NCBI RefSeq assembly: GCF_027580225.2
Contig: NC_073358.2
Location: 31,956,501 to 32,020,500, forward strand
Direction of reading: 5' to 3'
DNA from: Misgurnus anguillicaudatus
Lineage: Eukaryota; Chordata; Actinopteri; Cypriniformes; Cobitidae
DNA length: 64,000 nucleotides
In this document: positions 54,263 through 64,000 of the stretch, piece by piece
How the letters are laid out: every line of letters begins with the position of its first letter
Position numbering within the stretch: the stretch's first letter is position 1
Notes under the pieces: generated by a model
What the model saw: the letters and a program-made list of their open reading frames with translations, nothing else
The model's database searches: none
Told to the model about the DNA's origin: nothing
Position numbers and translations under genes: made by a program

Positions 54263-54621
54263 AACATACATTTTCTTTTCCTGCAACAACAACATGTTTA
54301 AAGTTGCTCTTTTGCATCTCTGAGACTCACTTTCCAAACTAATCAGTTATCTGTTTAATCAAAAAACACTTTAATATCCTGACTATTAAATCCTGACACT
54401 CCTTTCCTTTCGACAGAAACTGCTCTAGACATGCAGTATAAAATGCTAAATGGACCAAACATGGAGATGGAAATATTTAGTGATTGCCAGACCTTCACTC
54501 ACTGCTTGCATTAAACAATTTTGTATTATTCAATTAGTTAAACATGATTTTAATTATGGAAAATATTCTGATAAAAATGTAAAGTGGTACAGAAAATTAA
54601 AGAATCTGGCATATGTATTAA

Positions 54622-56069
54622 AGGGCACCTATTATGCAAAACGCACTTTTACAAGGTGTTCAGACATAATGTGTGTTGACAGTGTGTGAATAAAACATGC
54701 TACGAGGAAAAAAATCCCCCCGCTCCTTGTTTTTTAATCTTCATTATAAAACGGCCCGTTGTGGTTCTTCATTCTGATTGGTTGAAACGCGTTCTAAGCC
54801 ATGATAAAATACCCCGGTAACCCCACGGTTCAGATCACATTAAGTATCACTGCGCCAGTTTTGCTACGTACTGATTTATGAAAATAAACACCACAGTCTT
54901 TAATCATTTATTAAATTTATCTACAATTGCGCACTTAATGAATGAACAATTGCATTAATAAATATTGTTGAGTCTTCTCGTCAATAAAGAGAAAACGTGC
55001 TCTGAGGAGTTTCTATCTCAAATTCATATCTCCACTATTATTCACTGGGTGGCGATCTTATCCAACTTAAACACTGACGCATTCACTCAACACTTAAAAC
55101 AGCGTGTAAATTTTGATGGCTCTGAATCTGATCTCTTACAAAAGTTCTTCACAAAAATTTAATTATCTCAGCGTTTAGCTGAAAATTTGAGAGGTGATAA
55201 GAGAACAAATGAAGGTAGGATAAAAAGCTGAGCGTCTGTTCTTTCAATTGATATATTTTATGTTTATTTAAAGAAGATTGTTTTTCTGGAAGCCATTAAA
55301 CTAAAACTGTGTGGCAACTTAAAAAAAAAACTGCTGACAGGGAAAGAGTTAAAGTTAAGCATGCTTCCACGCATATTTGATCATCACTTCAACAGTTGCA
55401 CGATATAAATGCTACTGTATAAATTAGATTAATGTTGACTTATTAAAATAAACATTACATCTTGGTTGGGAACTGCGATCTGTTGCAGACACACTTGATT
55501 CTGAGGAACTACTTTGTTTGGCGGAAGAGTAATATTTGTACTAATATAATTACAACTTATTTGTGTTTTATTTTATGCAATCCTGCTATGCATATGAAGT
55601 AACAGTTTTATAAAAGCAATAAGCCCCGCAAAGCAGTGGGGTTACAGTGCATTTTATAACAGCTAAGGGGCGTTGTTAGCCATGACGTGTTGCTTTATTA
55701 ACTCAAAGCACTCTCATTAGACATGTCATTTTGATTCTAAAGCCCTGCACACTTACAGTCCTGCATTACCATAGTTTACACCCTCAGCAAGTTGTACTCT
55801 GTTCACTAGGTACAATGGTCTCAGACTGTATTAATCAGATCTATTTAATTGAGAGCGCTCACTGTCTGTTTGTAAGGAAGTGAGGAGCAGTAGCTCATTT
55901 GCATTTAAAGGTACAGACATTAAAACGGTGAGTTTTTGCTCCCACCCAAATAGGGGCATTGGACATGCTAAAAAATGATCTTTGAGGTATTTTGAGATGA
56001 AACTTCACAGACACATTCTGTGCACATCTGAGACTGTTACCTCTTGTAAAAAGCCATAATAGGTGCCCT
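54622..56069. mobile_element. Family C TTAA element carrying nested insertions
   Basis: The ends are AGGGCACCTATTATGC and CATAATAGGTGCCCT, with TTAA flanks (54618-54621, 56070-56073). The interior contains a second element starting near 54738 (TATAAAACGGCCCG, TTCTGATTGG) and apparently ending near 55690, and inside that a family B copy. Confidence 0.65.
54955..55348 (-). mobile_element. Family B element, diverged copy 2
   Basis: Reverse-complement alignment by eye to 22226-22533 through several blocks (CTTCCAGAAAA, CTACCTTCATT, GCTGAGATAATT, GAGATCAGAT). TTAA lies at 55349-55352. The far (left) boundary is uncertain. Confidence 0.55.
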
Positions 56070-56073
56070 TTAA

Positions 56074-56973
56074 ATCAATAAAACAATCAAGGTTACACTC
56101 ACTGCTGCTATTACTTGAACATCTTTATCAAGACCACTACCCATTGAGAGCTATGTAGACTTATTTGACCAGTTATCAATACTTTCTTGCTATCTGGGCT
56201 TACCCACCAGGTGCCCCGACAATTTTAATGTGCTGCTTGGTTCAAGATAGATACCCCCAAACCCGTAAAAATTAGGCTCCTCTCACTCTTGTCATATCAC
56301 AACTCGTGGACATTTTCTTAACAGGTGTAGGTATCAGTATGGTTGGATGGGAACAGATTTAGCGTGGCTCTTTTAAAGCATCTTTTAAACCAAAACCATC
56401 AGCATATTGGCAATAGCATGAAAAAGGCAAATATAACAAACTGATTGTTTATCAACTGAATAGCACGGAGTGAGTTCTATTATGTGTGTTGCTAAATACA
56501 AATTTTTACAATTTTAAAAAGTTTTTCTATTTTGTAAAATAATTGAATACTTGTCAAAACAATATGAAACCTGTCTAGAAAAAAACATAGTAATTAACAT
56601 GAGTAATATCAGTATTGGTATATATAGTATATTTATCTATGTATGCAATTTATTAGCCGAATTAGCTGGTAAGTGAAAAAGTAACAACTTTGAGTAACAA
56701 CTGACAAATTTAAGTTGTTGTTCACTGAAAATGTTAAAGTATTGTAGCTTTTCTTGATGCTTTGATAAAAATGGGATTAAGGGAACCAATCATTTGACAA
56801 CAAGGGAAAAAGTCAAATTTTTTCAATTAGCCAGTTTGCAACGTTTTGGTTGTAAGCAATCCCTTTGCTTCTGAACTCTGGACAGCAACCAGCATGAACT
56901 TATTTCTCAGTTAGTTGCCACAGATTGCCCCCTGCTGGTTATGAGAGGATATGCCACACATATGCATTCACTA
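56074..56973. other. ncs1-fbxw2 intergenic, nothing recognised
   Basis: AT-rich non-coding sequence. Confidence 0.4.
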
Positions 56974-57400
56974 AAGGGGTCATGTTATGAGATTTTTTAG
57001 ATGTAAAATAAATCTTTGGTGTCCCCAGAGTGCGTATGTGAGGTTTTAGCTCAAAATACTCCACAGATAATTTATTATAGCATGTTAAAATTGCCACTTT
57101 GTAGGCATAAATTGTGCTGTCAATTATTTGTTCCCTCCTTTTCTCTCTGCACTAAATGGCAGTGCCGTGGTTGAATAATGGTTATTAAGGGGCGGTATTA
57201 TTGTAATTGGCCTTGCTACCTACCTCACAAAACAGGCGAAATCTGAACGACCTAATTTTTCAGATGTTTGCAGAGAATGGCTTACCAAAACAAAGTTACT
57301 GGGTTGTTCTTTTTCACGTTTTCTGGGTTGATAGAAGCACTGGGGAGCTATAGCACTTAAACATGGAAAAAGTCAGATTTTCACGCTATTACCCCTTTAA
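56974..57400 (+). mobile_element. Family A repeat, uninterrupted copy
   Basis: It runs from AAGGGGTCATGTTATGAG to its mirrored end ATTACCCCTTTAA. It gives the empty-site sequence (single TTAA at 57185-57188) for the B + DIRS insertion in the split copy. Confidence 0.75.
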
Positions 57401-57689
57401 ACATTCAGTTTCTGCATCATATTAGGTTAATACTAATATTATTTTGTAAGTGTAAAATATCAATGCATACATGGCTCTTATGACTGAAACACTGAACTAT
57501 TGTTTCTCAGTAAACCTTCATCTTTAAGCTGTTTACTTTCTGTTCTGATAACCGATGGGAAGTTCCTTATCTCTACTGTTTCATACCAGCTCTCAAGGCT
57601 ATGTTGACACATAAGTGCTTGTTTGTCTGAAATAAATGAAGAATCAACTGAGATGTACCCTTGTTGTGTGTGTCACTTTGGTTCTCCCG

Positions 57690-58324
57690 GCGCCATAAAG
57701 AGAAGGAGATTGCTGCACTTCGACTCAGTGGTAGAAGACTGTTCAGTGTCCTGAAGTAAATTTAATTGAAAAGTAAGCTATATTTAAGAAATGCAAAATC
57801 ATGTTTGGTCACATGCTTTAAAAAGTGACAAGCAGCGGACACTCCCCCTGACTTCCTCCCGCTCTTGTCCAGTCGCTCATCCTGCAACTTCCTGTCGCTC
57901 TCATTGCTAACGGAGGCTCCTTCTCTTAGCCTATCAAGCTAACCCCATAAACAGAAAAAACAGCAAGTGTCCTTTAGATTCAACGTACAATGTTACGTTC
58001 AGGGATAATATAGCAATTAAAATGTAAGCGAATAGAAAGTACGAGAATTTTCCGAGCCAGATCGGTTACCGTTAGGTGTACATGGCAGGTACTGTTATCA
58101 TGCTAGCTCTGAACTCTGGTGATTTGTTTGAAGCAAGCTAGCATGAGTTTCACGGTTTAGCTTTTTCTTAAAATTATTGTTAACGAACAAAGCCGGATTG
58201 TGAGTCAGCTGCAAAAACGAAAGTTTTTTTTGTATATCGATTTGTGTAGACACCTGTAAGCTAGCGCCGTTCATAAGCAGCTAAGTTAGCTAGCGCTTTC
58301 CTCACACTGTTTCTACTGGAAATG
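57690..58324 (+). other. Probable fbxw2 promoter and non-coding first exon
   Basis: A less AT-rich stretch ends at a perfect GTAAGT donor (58325). Spliced to the acceptor at 58741-58742 it would give a 5' UTR joined to the ATG-bearing exon. An ATG directly at the donor (58322-58324) is out of frame with the FBXW2 start (20 nt of exon 2 precede the true ATG). Exon start unknown. Confidence 0.45.
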
Positions 58325-58762
58325 GTAAGTGTTTTCTAATGGCTTTATTGTGTTTCACTTCAGGCGCAATTTTTCCCAAATGTTAGTGTTAAATCAATCT
58401 TAAGAGGTTGGTGAAAGGAGTCTAAGAGAATAGTTTGTATAATGTTCCTTGTTAGCAAGCTTTCAACTTTGTTTTGGGAAGTGTGTTTGGAAAGGAGAGC
58501 CTTCTAGGCGCATTCCTGGGACTGACAGCCTGTCACAACCTATGCTGTTTTAGCTTGTCGTACATCAGAAATACACCAGAAATACATCAGAAACATCGAC
58601 ATCTTCACAGTTTGTAGTATTTGGTTTGTAGCATTAGATTAATTTCCCATAAGGTGTAGACAATCTCAGACGCAATAATCCAGTATTTGTTACAAACAAG
58701 TCTTAACCGATAAGTTGACCTATTCATGTTATCTGTCAACAGGTAGACGCCCTCATGTGCCC

Positions 58763-61192
58763 ATGGAGAAGGCGGCTTTCGAGGGTTGGCTGGAGTCAGT
58801 ATCCACCTCCTTCCTGGCGCTAAACGACCAACAGCGCAACCAATCCCTGGACCACCTCATCTCACTGAGCGGGGCTGCCCAGCTGCGACACCTGTCCAAT
58901 GGGCTGGAAGCACTACTTAAGCGCGATTTCCTGCGTCTGTTGCCGTTAGAGCTGGCCTTTTACCTTCTCCACTGGCTAGACCCACAAACCCTGCTCACCT
59001 GCTGTCTGGTGTGCAAACAGTGGAATAAGGTCATCAATGGCTGTACAGAAATTTGGCAGCGTGTGTGTCGAGATCTTGGCTGGCACATTGACGAGTCTAT
59101 CCAGGATGCTGCACACTGGAAGGGGGTTTATCTGAAAGCCAAACTACGCATGAAGCAGCTAAGGGAGGAAGATGCTTTTGAGACGAGCTCACTTATTGGA
59201 CACAGTGCTCGTGTATATGCTCTCTACTATCGGGATGGCCTCCTCTGCACAGGTGTTTTTCGACAAACTCATTATTGTTTTTCTTTTATTTTGTGGTTGA
59301 ATAAAACAGTCATGATATTTAGACTCCGTTTTGTCCATTTGGTTAAATATGACTGACCTTCCTAGCTTTTTATTGTACAGAGTGGAAAAAATCCGTTATT
59401 GTGCTCCTCATATATGAATCTGTAATAATTTTTTAACTTTGTTTGATAAATGTTATAAGGTATGCTAAGTTAATCACATAATTGTATTTTAAAGGATTAG
59501 TCCATTTTCTTAAAAGAAAAATCCAGATAATTTACTCACCTCCATGTCATCCAAAATGTTGATGTCTTTCTTTGTTCAGTCGGGAGGAAATTATGTTTTT
59601 TGGGGAGAACATTGCAGGATTTTTCTGATTTTAATGGACTTTAATAGAGCCCAACATTTAATACTTAACTCAACACTTAACAGTTTTTTTTCGGCGGAGT
59701 TTCAAAGGACTATAAACAATCCCAAACGAGGCACAAGGGTCTTATCTCGCAAAACGATTGTCATTTTTGACTATAAAAATATATATACAAATATACACTT
59801 TTATAGCACAACTTCTCGTCATGTAGATCCGGTCGTGATGCGCCAGCTGACCCCACGCAATACGCCATGACGTCAAGAGGTCACAGAGGACGAACGCGAA
59901 ACTCCGCCCCAGTGTTTACAAGTGTGTTGAAAGAGGACTGTACCGACGTTGTTGTATGTCAACTGATACTAATTAATGTCTTTGTGTCAGTTTATTGTTT
60001 AAAATGGTCCGCAAATGTCCGTTTCATATATGTAACACGTGACCTCCCTACGTCACTACGCATTTACGTTAGGTCGCGCTGGACCGGACCTAGACGAAAA
60101 GTTGTGGTTTAGAGGTGCATGTTTTTTGTTTTTCTTGTCAAAAATGACAATCGTTTTGCTAGATAAGACCTTAATGCCTCGTTTGTGATTGTTGTGGTCC
60201 TTTGGAACTCCGTTGAAAAAAACTGTTAAGTGTTGAGTTAAGTATTAAATGTTGGGCTCTATTAAAGTCCATTAAAATTAGAAAAATCCTGCAATGTTTT
60301 CCTCAAAAAACATAATTTCTTCTCGACTGAACAAAGAAAGACATCAACATTTTGGATGACATGGAGGTGAGTAAATTATCTGGATTTTTCTTTTAAGAAA
60401 ATGGACTAATCCTTTAAGTTACTCTATGTAAATGCTAAACCAGCTTTACTCGCTGAACTAGCTGGGTTGTGGTTTGTAGGTCAACCATGGGGTGTTGTAT
60501 GTTAGATTAACTTTTCTTTTAGAGGGAAAATAATTGGGTAACCAAATTCAGTTACAGACAAATAAATATGATAGGTCACCTAAACGCTGATCGTCTTAAA
60601 CAAGCTGACTAATCACAAAAATATCTCCCTTTAGGTTCTGATGACCTGTCAGCCAAACTATGGGACGTTCGCACAGGGCAGTGCATCTACGGTATCCAGA
60701 CACACACTTGTGCCACTGTCAAATTTGATGAGCAGAAACTAGTAACTGGATCTTTTGACAACACCATAGCATGCTGGGAATGGAGCACCGGTGCCAAAAT
60801 CCAACAGTTCAGAGGACACACAGGTGCAGGTTGGTGGCAAGCTCTGAAAGTTTTGCTAGAAAGTTTTCTAACAAAGAAAAATGTACTTAAATAATTGTTT
60901 TGGCTTTCCCCACTTATTTTTTCTTCTGATTTTTGCTTATCATTGCAGTATTTATAGGTGTTAATGTCTTTTTTAGCTTGCTTGCTGCCACAGACGTTAT
61001 TTTGTGGCATTGCATCAGCAAAAAATGTGCAGAAAATAAAAATGTGTTGTTGTTGCAGTATTCAGTGTAGACTACAATGATGAATTGGACACGCTGGTCA
61101 GTGGTTCAGCAGACTTTAGCGTAAAAGTCTGGTCGCTGTCTGCAGGGACCTGTGTCAACACTCTCACAGGACACACGGAGTGGGTCACCAAG
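58763..61192 (+). CDS. fbxw2: fbxw2, F-box/WD-repeat protein 2, 5' part (partial)
   Basis: The coding exons are 58763-59252, 60635-60829 and 61059-61192, giving 273 residues in one frame; the remainder lies beyond the window. I start at the ATG at 58763 ([13 protein letters not shown]), which matches the family start; the frame is open further upstream only as intron/UTR. Seen: [17 protein letters not shown] near residue 30, an F-box ([17 protein letters not shown] ... CKQWNKVI) around residues 52-100, and a linker. WD40 repeats begin at [14 protein letters not shown], with [23 protein letters not shown] and [12 protein letters not shown] blade ends. FBXW2 is a substrate receptor of SCF (SKP1-CUL1-F-box) ubiquitin ligases; the F-box binds SKP1 and the propeller binds targets. 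The donor after exon 3 (GTTGGT) is weak and has a GTGCAG alternative 6 nt upstream. Confidence 0.94.
59493..60413 (+). mobile_element. Family F TTAA element, intact copy in fbxw2 intron
   Basis: 921 bp. The ends are AGGATTAGTCCATTTTCTTAA and its complement, with TTAA flanks (59489-59492, 60414-60417). Its arms match the ncs1 intron 2 copy (39858-41055). It is non-coding despite several open frames shared between copies. Confidence 0.85.
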
Positions 61193-62202
61193 GTAAGACT
61201 GTAATTTGACTATAGGCAGACCTGCCAACCTGTACGCATTTTGACCTCAAAGTACGCATGGTACGATTTATCACTCTAAACTACTCAAAAACCTGGGGCC
61301 TCATGTATAACACTTTGCGTAGATTCCATCCTTAAAGTTTGCGTACACACACAAGGCAGAATTTGCGTACGCACAAAAGTTTTCAGATTTATAAAACCAT
61401 GCTTACTCCAGAAACTGCGCAAAATTCCATTCATAAATCCCAGTGAGCGGAAGATTGTGCGTACCTGCGTCCCGCCCCATCTCCTCCCCGAAACAACCAT
61501 ATATGGAGTGTAAAACCCTTAGTTTTACTGGCCATAATGTGGTCTGCATATAATTTTAATATGGATTGACGTTACAAAACACAAGGAAAATATCGTAAAA
61601 ATATATTTTTAAATTCAAAATAATAAAAAAATGCCAAAATATATATTTGCTGAAATATATTATGAAATATGTTTACAAAAATATACTTTTCACAAGTAAA
61701 TACATTTTAAAGCATTAAAACATATTTAACCCTTCATATATATTCACGTCGCATTGGAAGAAAAACTTTGTTACGAATCTGTAAACCAAACAGTTTTAAA
61801 AAGATTACAATTAAATAGTTTCAACTTAAAAAATATACTTTATAAAATTAACTTATTTAGCATATGTTTGAAATATACTTTTGGCCAGAGAAATTATTTT
61901 TTGCCTTATGGGTTTTTATGAAATTATAAAAACACTGTTTAAACACTGGCATTGTCAAAGTTGATACTTTATCTCAGACGGCAAGCGCATTAATTATACC
62001 ATTGAACGCGACTTAATGCATTAAGACTGCAATATTACATAGCCTACCTTATAGAGAATAGGCTGCTATAGGCAAGTAGACGAGCCCAGCATAAAAAGTT
62101 TTGCGTTAAGTGTTTCCCATAGTAAAACATAAAGACAATGATGTATTACGCGGCGCAGCCACAAGGTATTAAGATATAAAAAAACAAAAGTTCAGTACAA
62201 AC

Positions 62203-62921
62203 TAGGGATGTAACGGTATCAGAAATTCACGGTACGGTAGTATTTCGGTATGATGCCCACGGTACGGTAATTATTGAAACATTTGCAGGAAGAAAAAAAA
62301 CAAATGAAGACTTGGAAAAACTCCCATAAGGAGTCTGCAGCCTCTATGGGTCGGATTTGGAGGCTGCATACGTAATGAAGACCGTCTTATTTCAAAATAT
62401 TAACATTTTTCAAGTTGACTATAATTCTTATTTAATCGTATATTATTGTAACATGCTTATGACTTGCGAATGTAATACTCAGTTAACTTAAATACAGGCG
62501 TTTAATGACGGATGCAGCCTGCATATGCGACCTAAGGAGGCTGCAACCTTCTAATTGAGAAACAGCATACACACTCTGCTCATTCACGGATTTACTCACT
62601 CATTTTTTTAATGTCCATCACATTTTGTCCTTCCTCGTTTCTTGTCACAGCGAACGCGAACTTTTTCGACACATCAGATTTAAAATTCGTGTTTCTTTTG
62701 CTTCCGCCATTGCTGCTCCCCTTGTAGAGAGGCGTCAGAGTAGCACGCATGGGATTATGGGAATTGTAGTTCCCGCGTCCCTCCACTCGCTTTACTTGAC
62801 CGGAAAAAAACTACACGTGTTGCCCGGAAGACCTAACGTTTTACCGATCATGTGACCACGGTGGTACCGGGAAAATCTTCTACCGCAATACCACGAAATT
62901 TATAATACCGTTACATCCCTA
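62203..62921. mobile_element. hAT-like element (TAGGGATGTAACGGTA ends)
   Basis: 719 bp, ending ATACCGTTACATCCCTA. Perfect 8-bp duplications GTACAAAC lie at 62195-62202 and 62922-62929. It contains a family H segment (62325-62570). It is non-coding. Confidence 0.88.
62325..62570 (-). repeat. Family H inverted repeat, copy 2
   Basis: Shares GGAGGCTGCATAC, the long AT-rich centre (TATTAACATTTTTCAAGTTG / GACTATAATTC) and GGAGGCTGCAACC...ATTGAGAAACAGC with 51206-51420. Confidence 0.6.
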
Positions 62922-63736
62922 GTACAAACCTAAAAAAGCATATTTACAGGTAAGCAGATGAAACCAAACCAGAATATAAAAACCAATGAGTTTAAATACG
63001 TGTTAGCGTTTTTCTTATATAAACCCCCATTGTAAGAACGTCTCGTTATATTACGCTAAACTTTAAATGGGCTACGTTATTAAATGTCCTAGTACATCAC
63101 ATTATTTTTCGTCATCTTACAGGTTATAAAGTTTATACAAACTTCTTATCATTCCTCAAATACATGAAACATTAGCCTTTAGTGTTTGATGAGTGAAGAA
63201 AATACTTATTCATATATTTCTTTTGCGTTTCAAACACGCAGGCGTGTGTGGGACTCCATTCACCATAGAGGCTTCGTCTTTTCAATACTTTTCATCTGTT
63301 AAATATTTGCTACGCATAGGCAGGTGCGACTCCTAGATGCAGTTTGAGTGCTGATCTTAATGAATGAAACGGGAATATTAAAACTAAATGTGTATAAAAA
63401 CAAGAACAGAGTTTGTGTTCTTTCACTCTGCTCAAAAAGAGTGTGTACGCACAGTGGAGAGCATCCGTACGGTGCGCACTTATTTACGACAAGTTTATTT
63501 TTTATAAATCTCGATATGTGCGTGGAAAACTGCGTATGCATATTTCTATGCTCATTTTGTGCGTACGCAACGTTTATACATCAGGCCCCTGGTGATGCAT
63601 CTTCCGTGCGCAGTACTCAAAACAAGCAACAGAAAAATAAAAATATGTTCAATCATAGCACAGGGTTCATCCACCAAATTAGAAGCGTATGCAAATTTTT
63701 TAAACAGAGAGTCCAGACGTCTGACCCCCTAATGCA

Positions 63737-63922
63737 GGGGTGGGGAACCCTGGTCCTGGAGGGCCACTGCAGAGTTTAGTTCCAGCCCTAATTAAACACA
63801 CCTAAAAATCTAATACAAGTCTTCAGGATTACTTGGAAATGAAATTCAGGTGTTTTTGGTTAGGGTTGGGACTAAACTCTGCAGGACAGTGGCCCTCCAG
63901 GACCAGGGTTTCCCTGCCCTAA
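63737..63922. mobile_element. Short inverted-repeat MITE (GGGGTGGGGAACCCTGGTCC ends)
   Basis: About 186 bp. The left CCTGGTCCTGGAGGGCCACTG is mirrored by CAGTGGCCCTCCAGGACCAGG. It is a common fish repeat type, probably hAT-related. The target duplication is not clear. Confidence 0.75.
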
Positions 63923-64000
63923 GGTAAGGTCAGGGTGGATGTGGAATGTTGAAATACAGAATTAGCTTAATCCTATGAAGTTGACTGTCTCGCGGGCTCC

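Larger units (their letters stand above)
61284..63592. mobile_element. Family G long element (GGGCCTCATGTATAA ends) with a hAT-like element inside
   Basis: The left end GGGGCCTCATGTATAACAC with TTTGCGTACACAC is mirrored by GTACGCAACGTTTATACATCAGGCCCC on the right. CTG follows and precedes the ends, a possible 3-bp duplication. Interior is AT-rich. No transposase was recognised. The hAT-like element at 62203-62921 lies within it. It is in the fbxw2 intron after exon 4. Confidence 0.7.

Overview
This is vertebrate nuclear DNA, almost certainly from a teleost and most likely a cyprinid-type fish. The evidence is widely spaced GT-AG exons, AT-rich introns, long CA/GA microsatellites, a tRNA-headed SINE, a fish-type DIRS retrotransposon and dozens of short TTAA- or 8-bp-TSD-flanked DNA transposons. 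Nothing prokaryotic or viral was recognised.

Three protein-coding genes lie in series on the + strand. (1) The 3' half of gpr107, a Golgi/TGN seven-helix GOST-family membrane protein, has ten exons between 357 and 10721; its 5' end lies upstream of the window. (2) A complete ncs1 (neuronal calcium sensor 1) has seven coding exons, 20547-51974, giving 190 aa. It includes a 25-nt microexon and probably an intron in the 3' UTR. (3) The 5' part of fbxw2 (SCF F-box/WD40 protein) has three coding exons, 58763-61192, and runs off the right end. The gpr107-ncs1 neighbourhood in the same orientation matches my recollection of the human 9q34 arrangement.

The rest is largely mobile DNA, much of it nested. 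The largest unit is an antisense DIRS-type tyrosine-recombinase retrotransposon (22534-28753) in ncs1 intron 1. It has 165-bp inverted terminal repeats that look identical and a textbook internal complementary region. It carries gag, RT/RNase H/methyltransferase-like and YR regions, but the YR part needs two frame changes. It sits inside a TTAA-flanked element (B), which itself sits inside an older element (A). Copies of A elsewhere in the window show the empty site.

Other nests include a hAT-like element inside another hAT-like element with two perfect 8-bp target duplications (48894-50848); a hAT-like element carrying a BED-finger transposase remnant inside an older repeat (17600-18793); a TTAA element inside a hAT-like element (32232-34001); a TTAA element inside a SINE (36453-36905); the same TTAA family inside another TTAA family in ncs1 intron 2; and a hAT-like element inside a larger inverted-repeat element in an fbxw2 intron (61284-63592).

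At least eight sequence-unrelated short element families here begin and end with the same TTAA-AGG / CCT-TTAA signature, suggesting mobilisation by one transposase superfamily. I found no new biochemical system. The value of the window is the clean gene models and an unusually readable record of transposon-in-transposon insertion.
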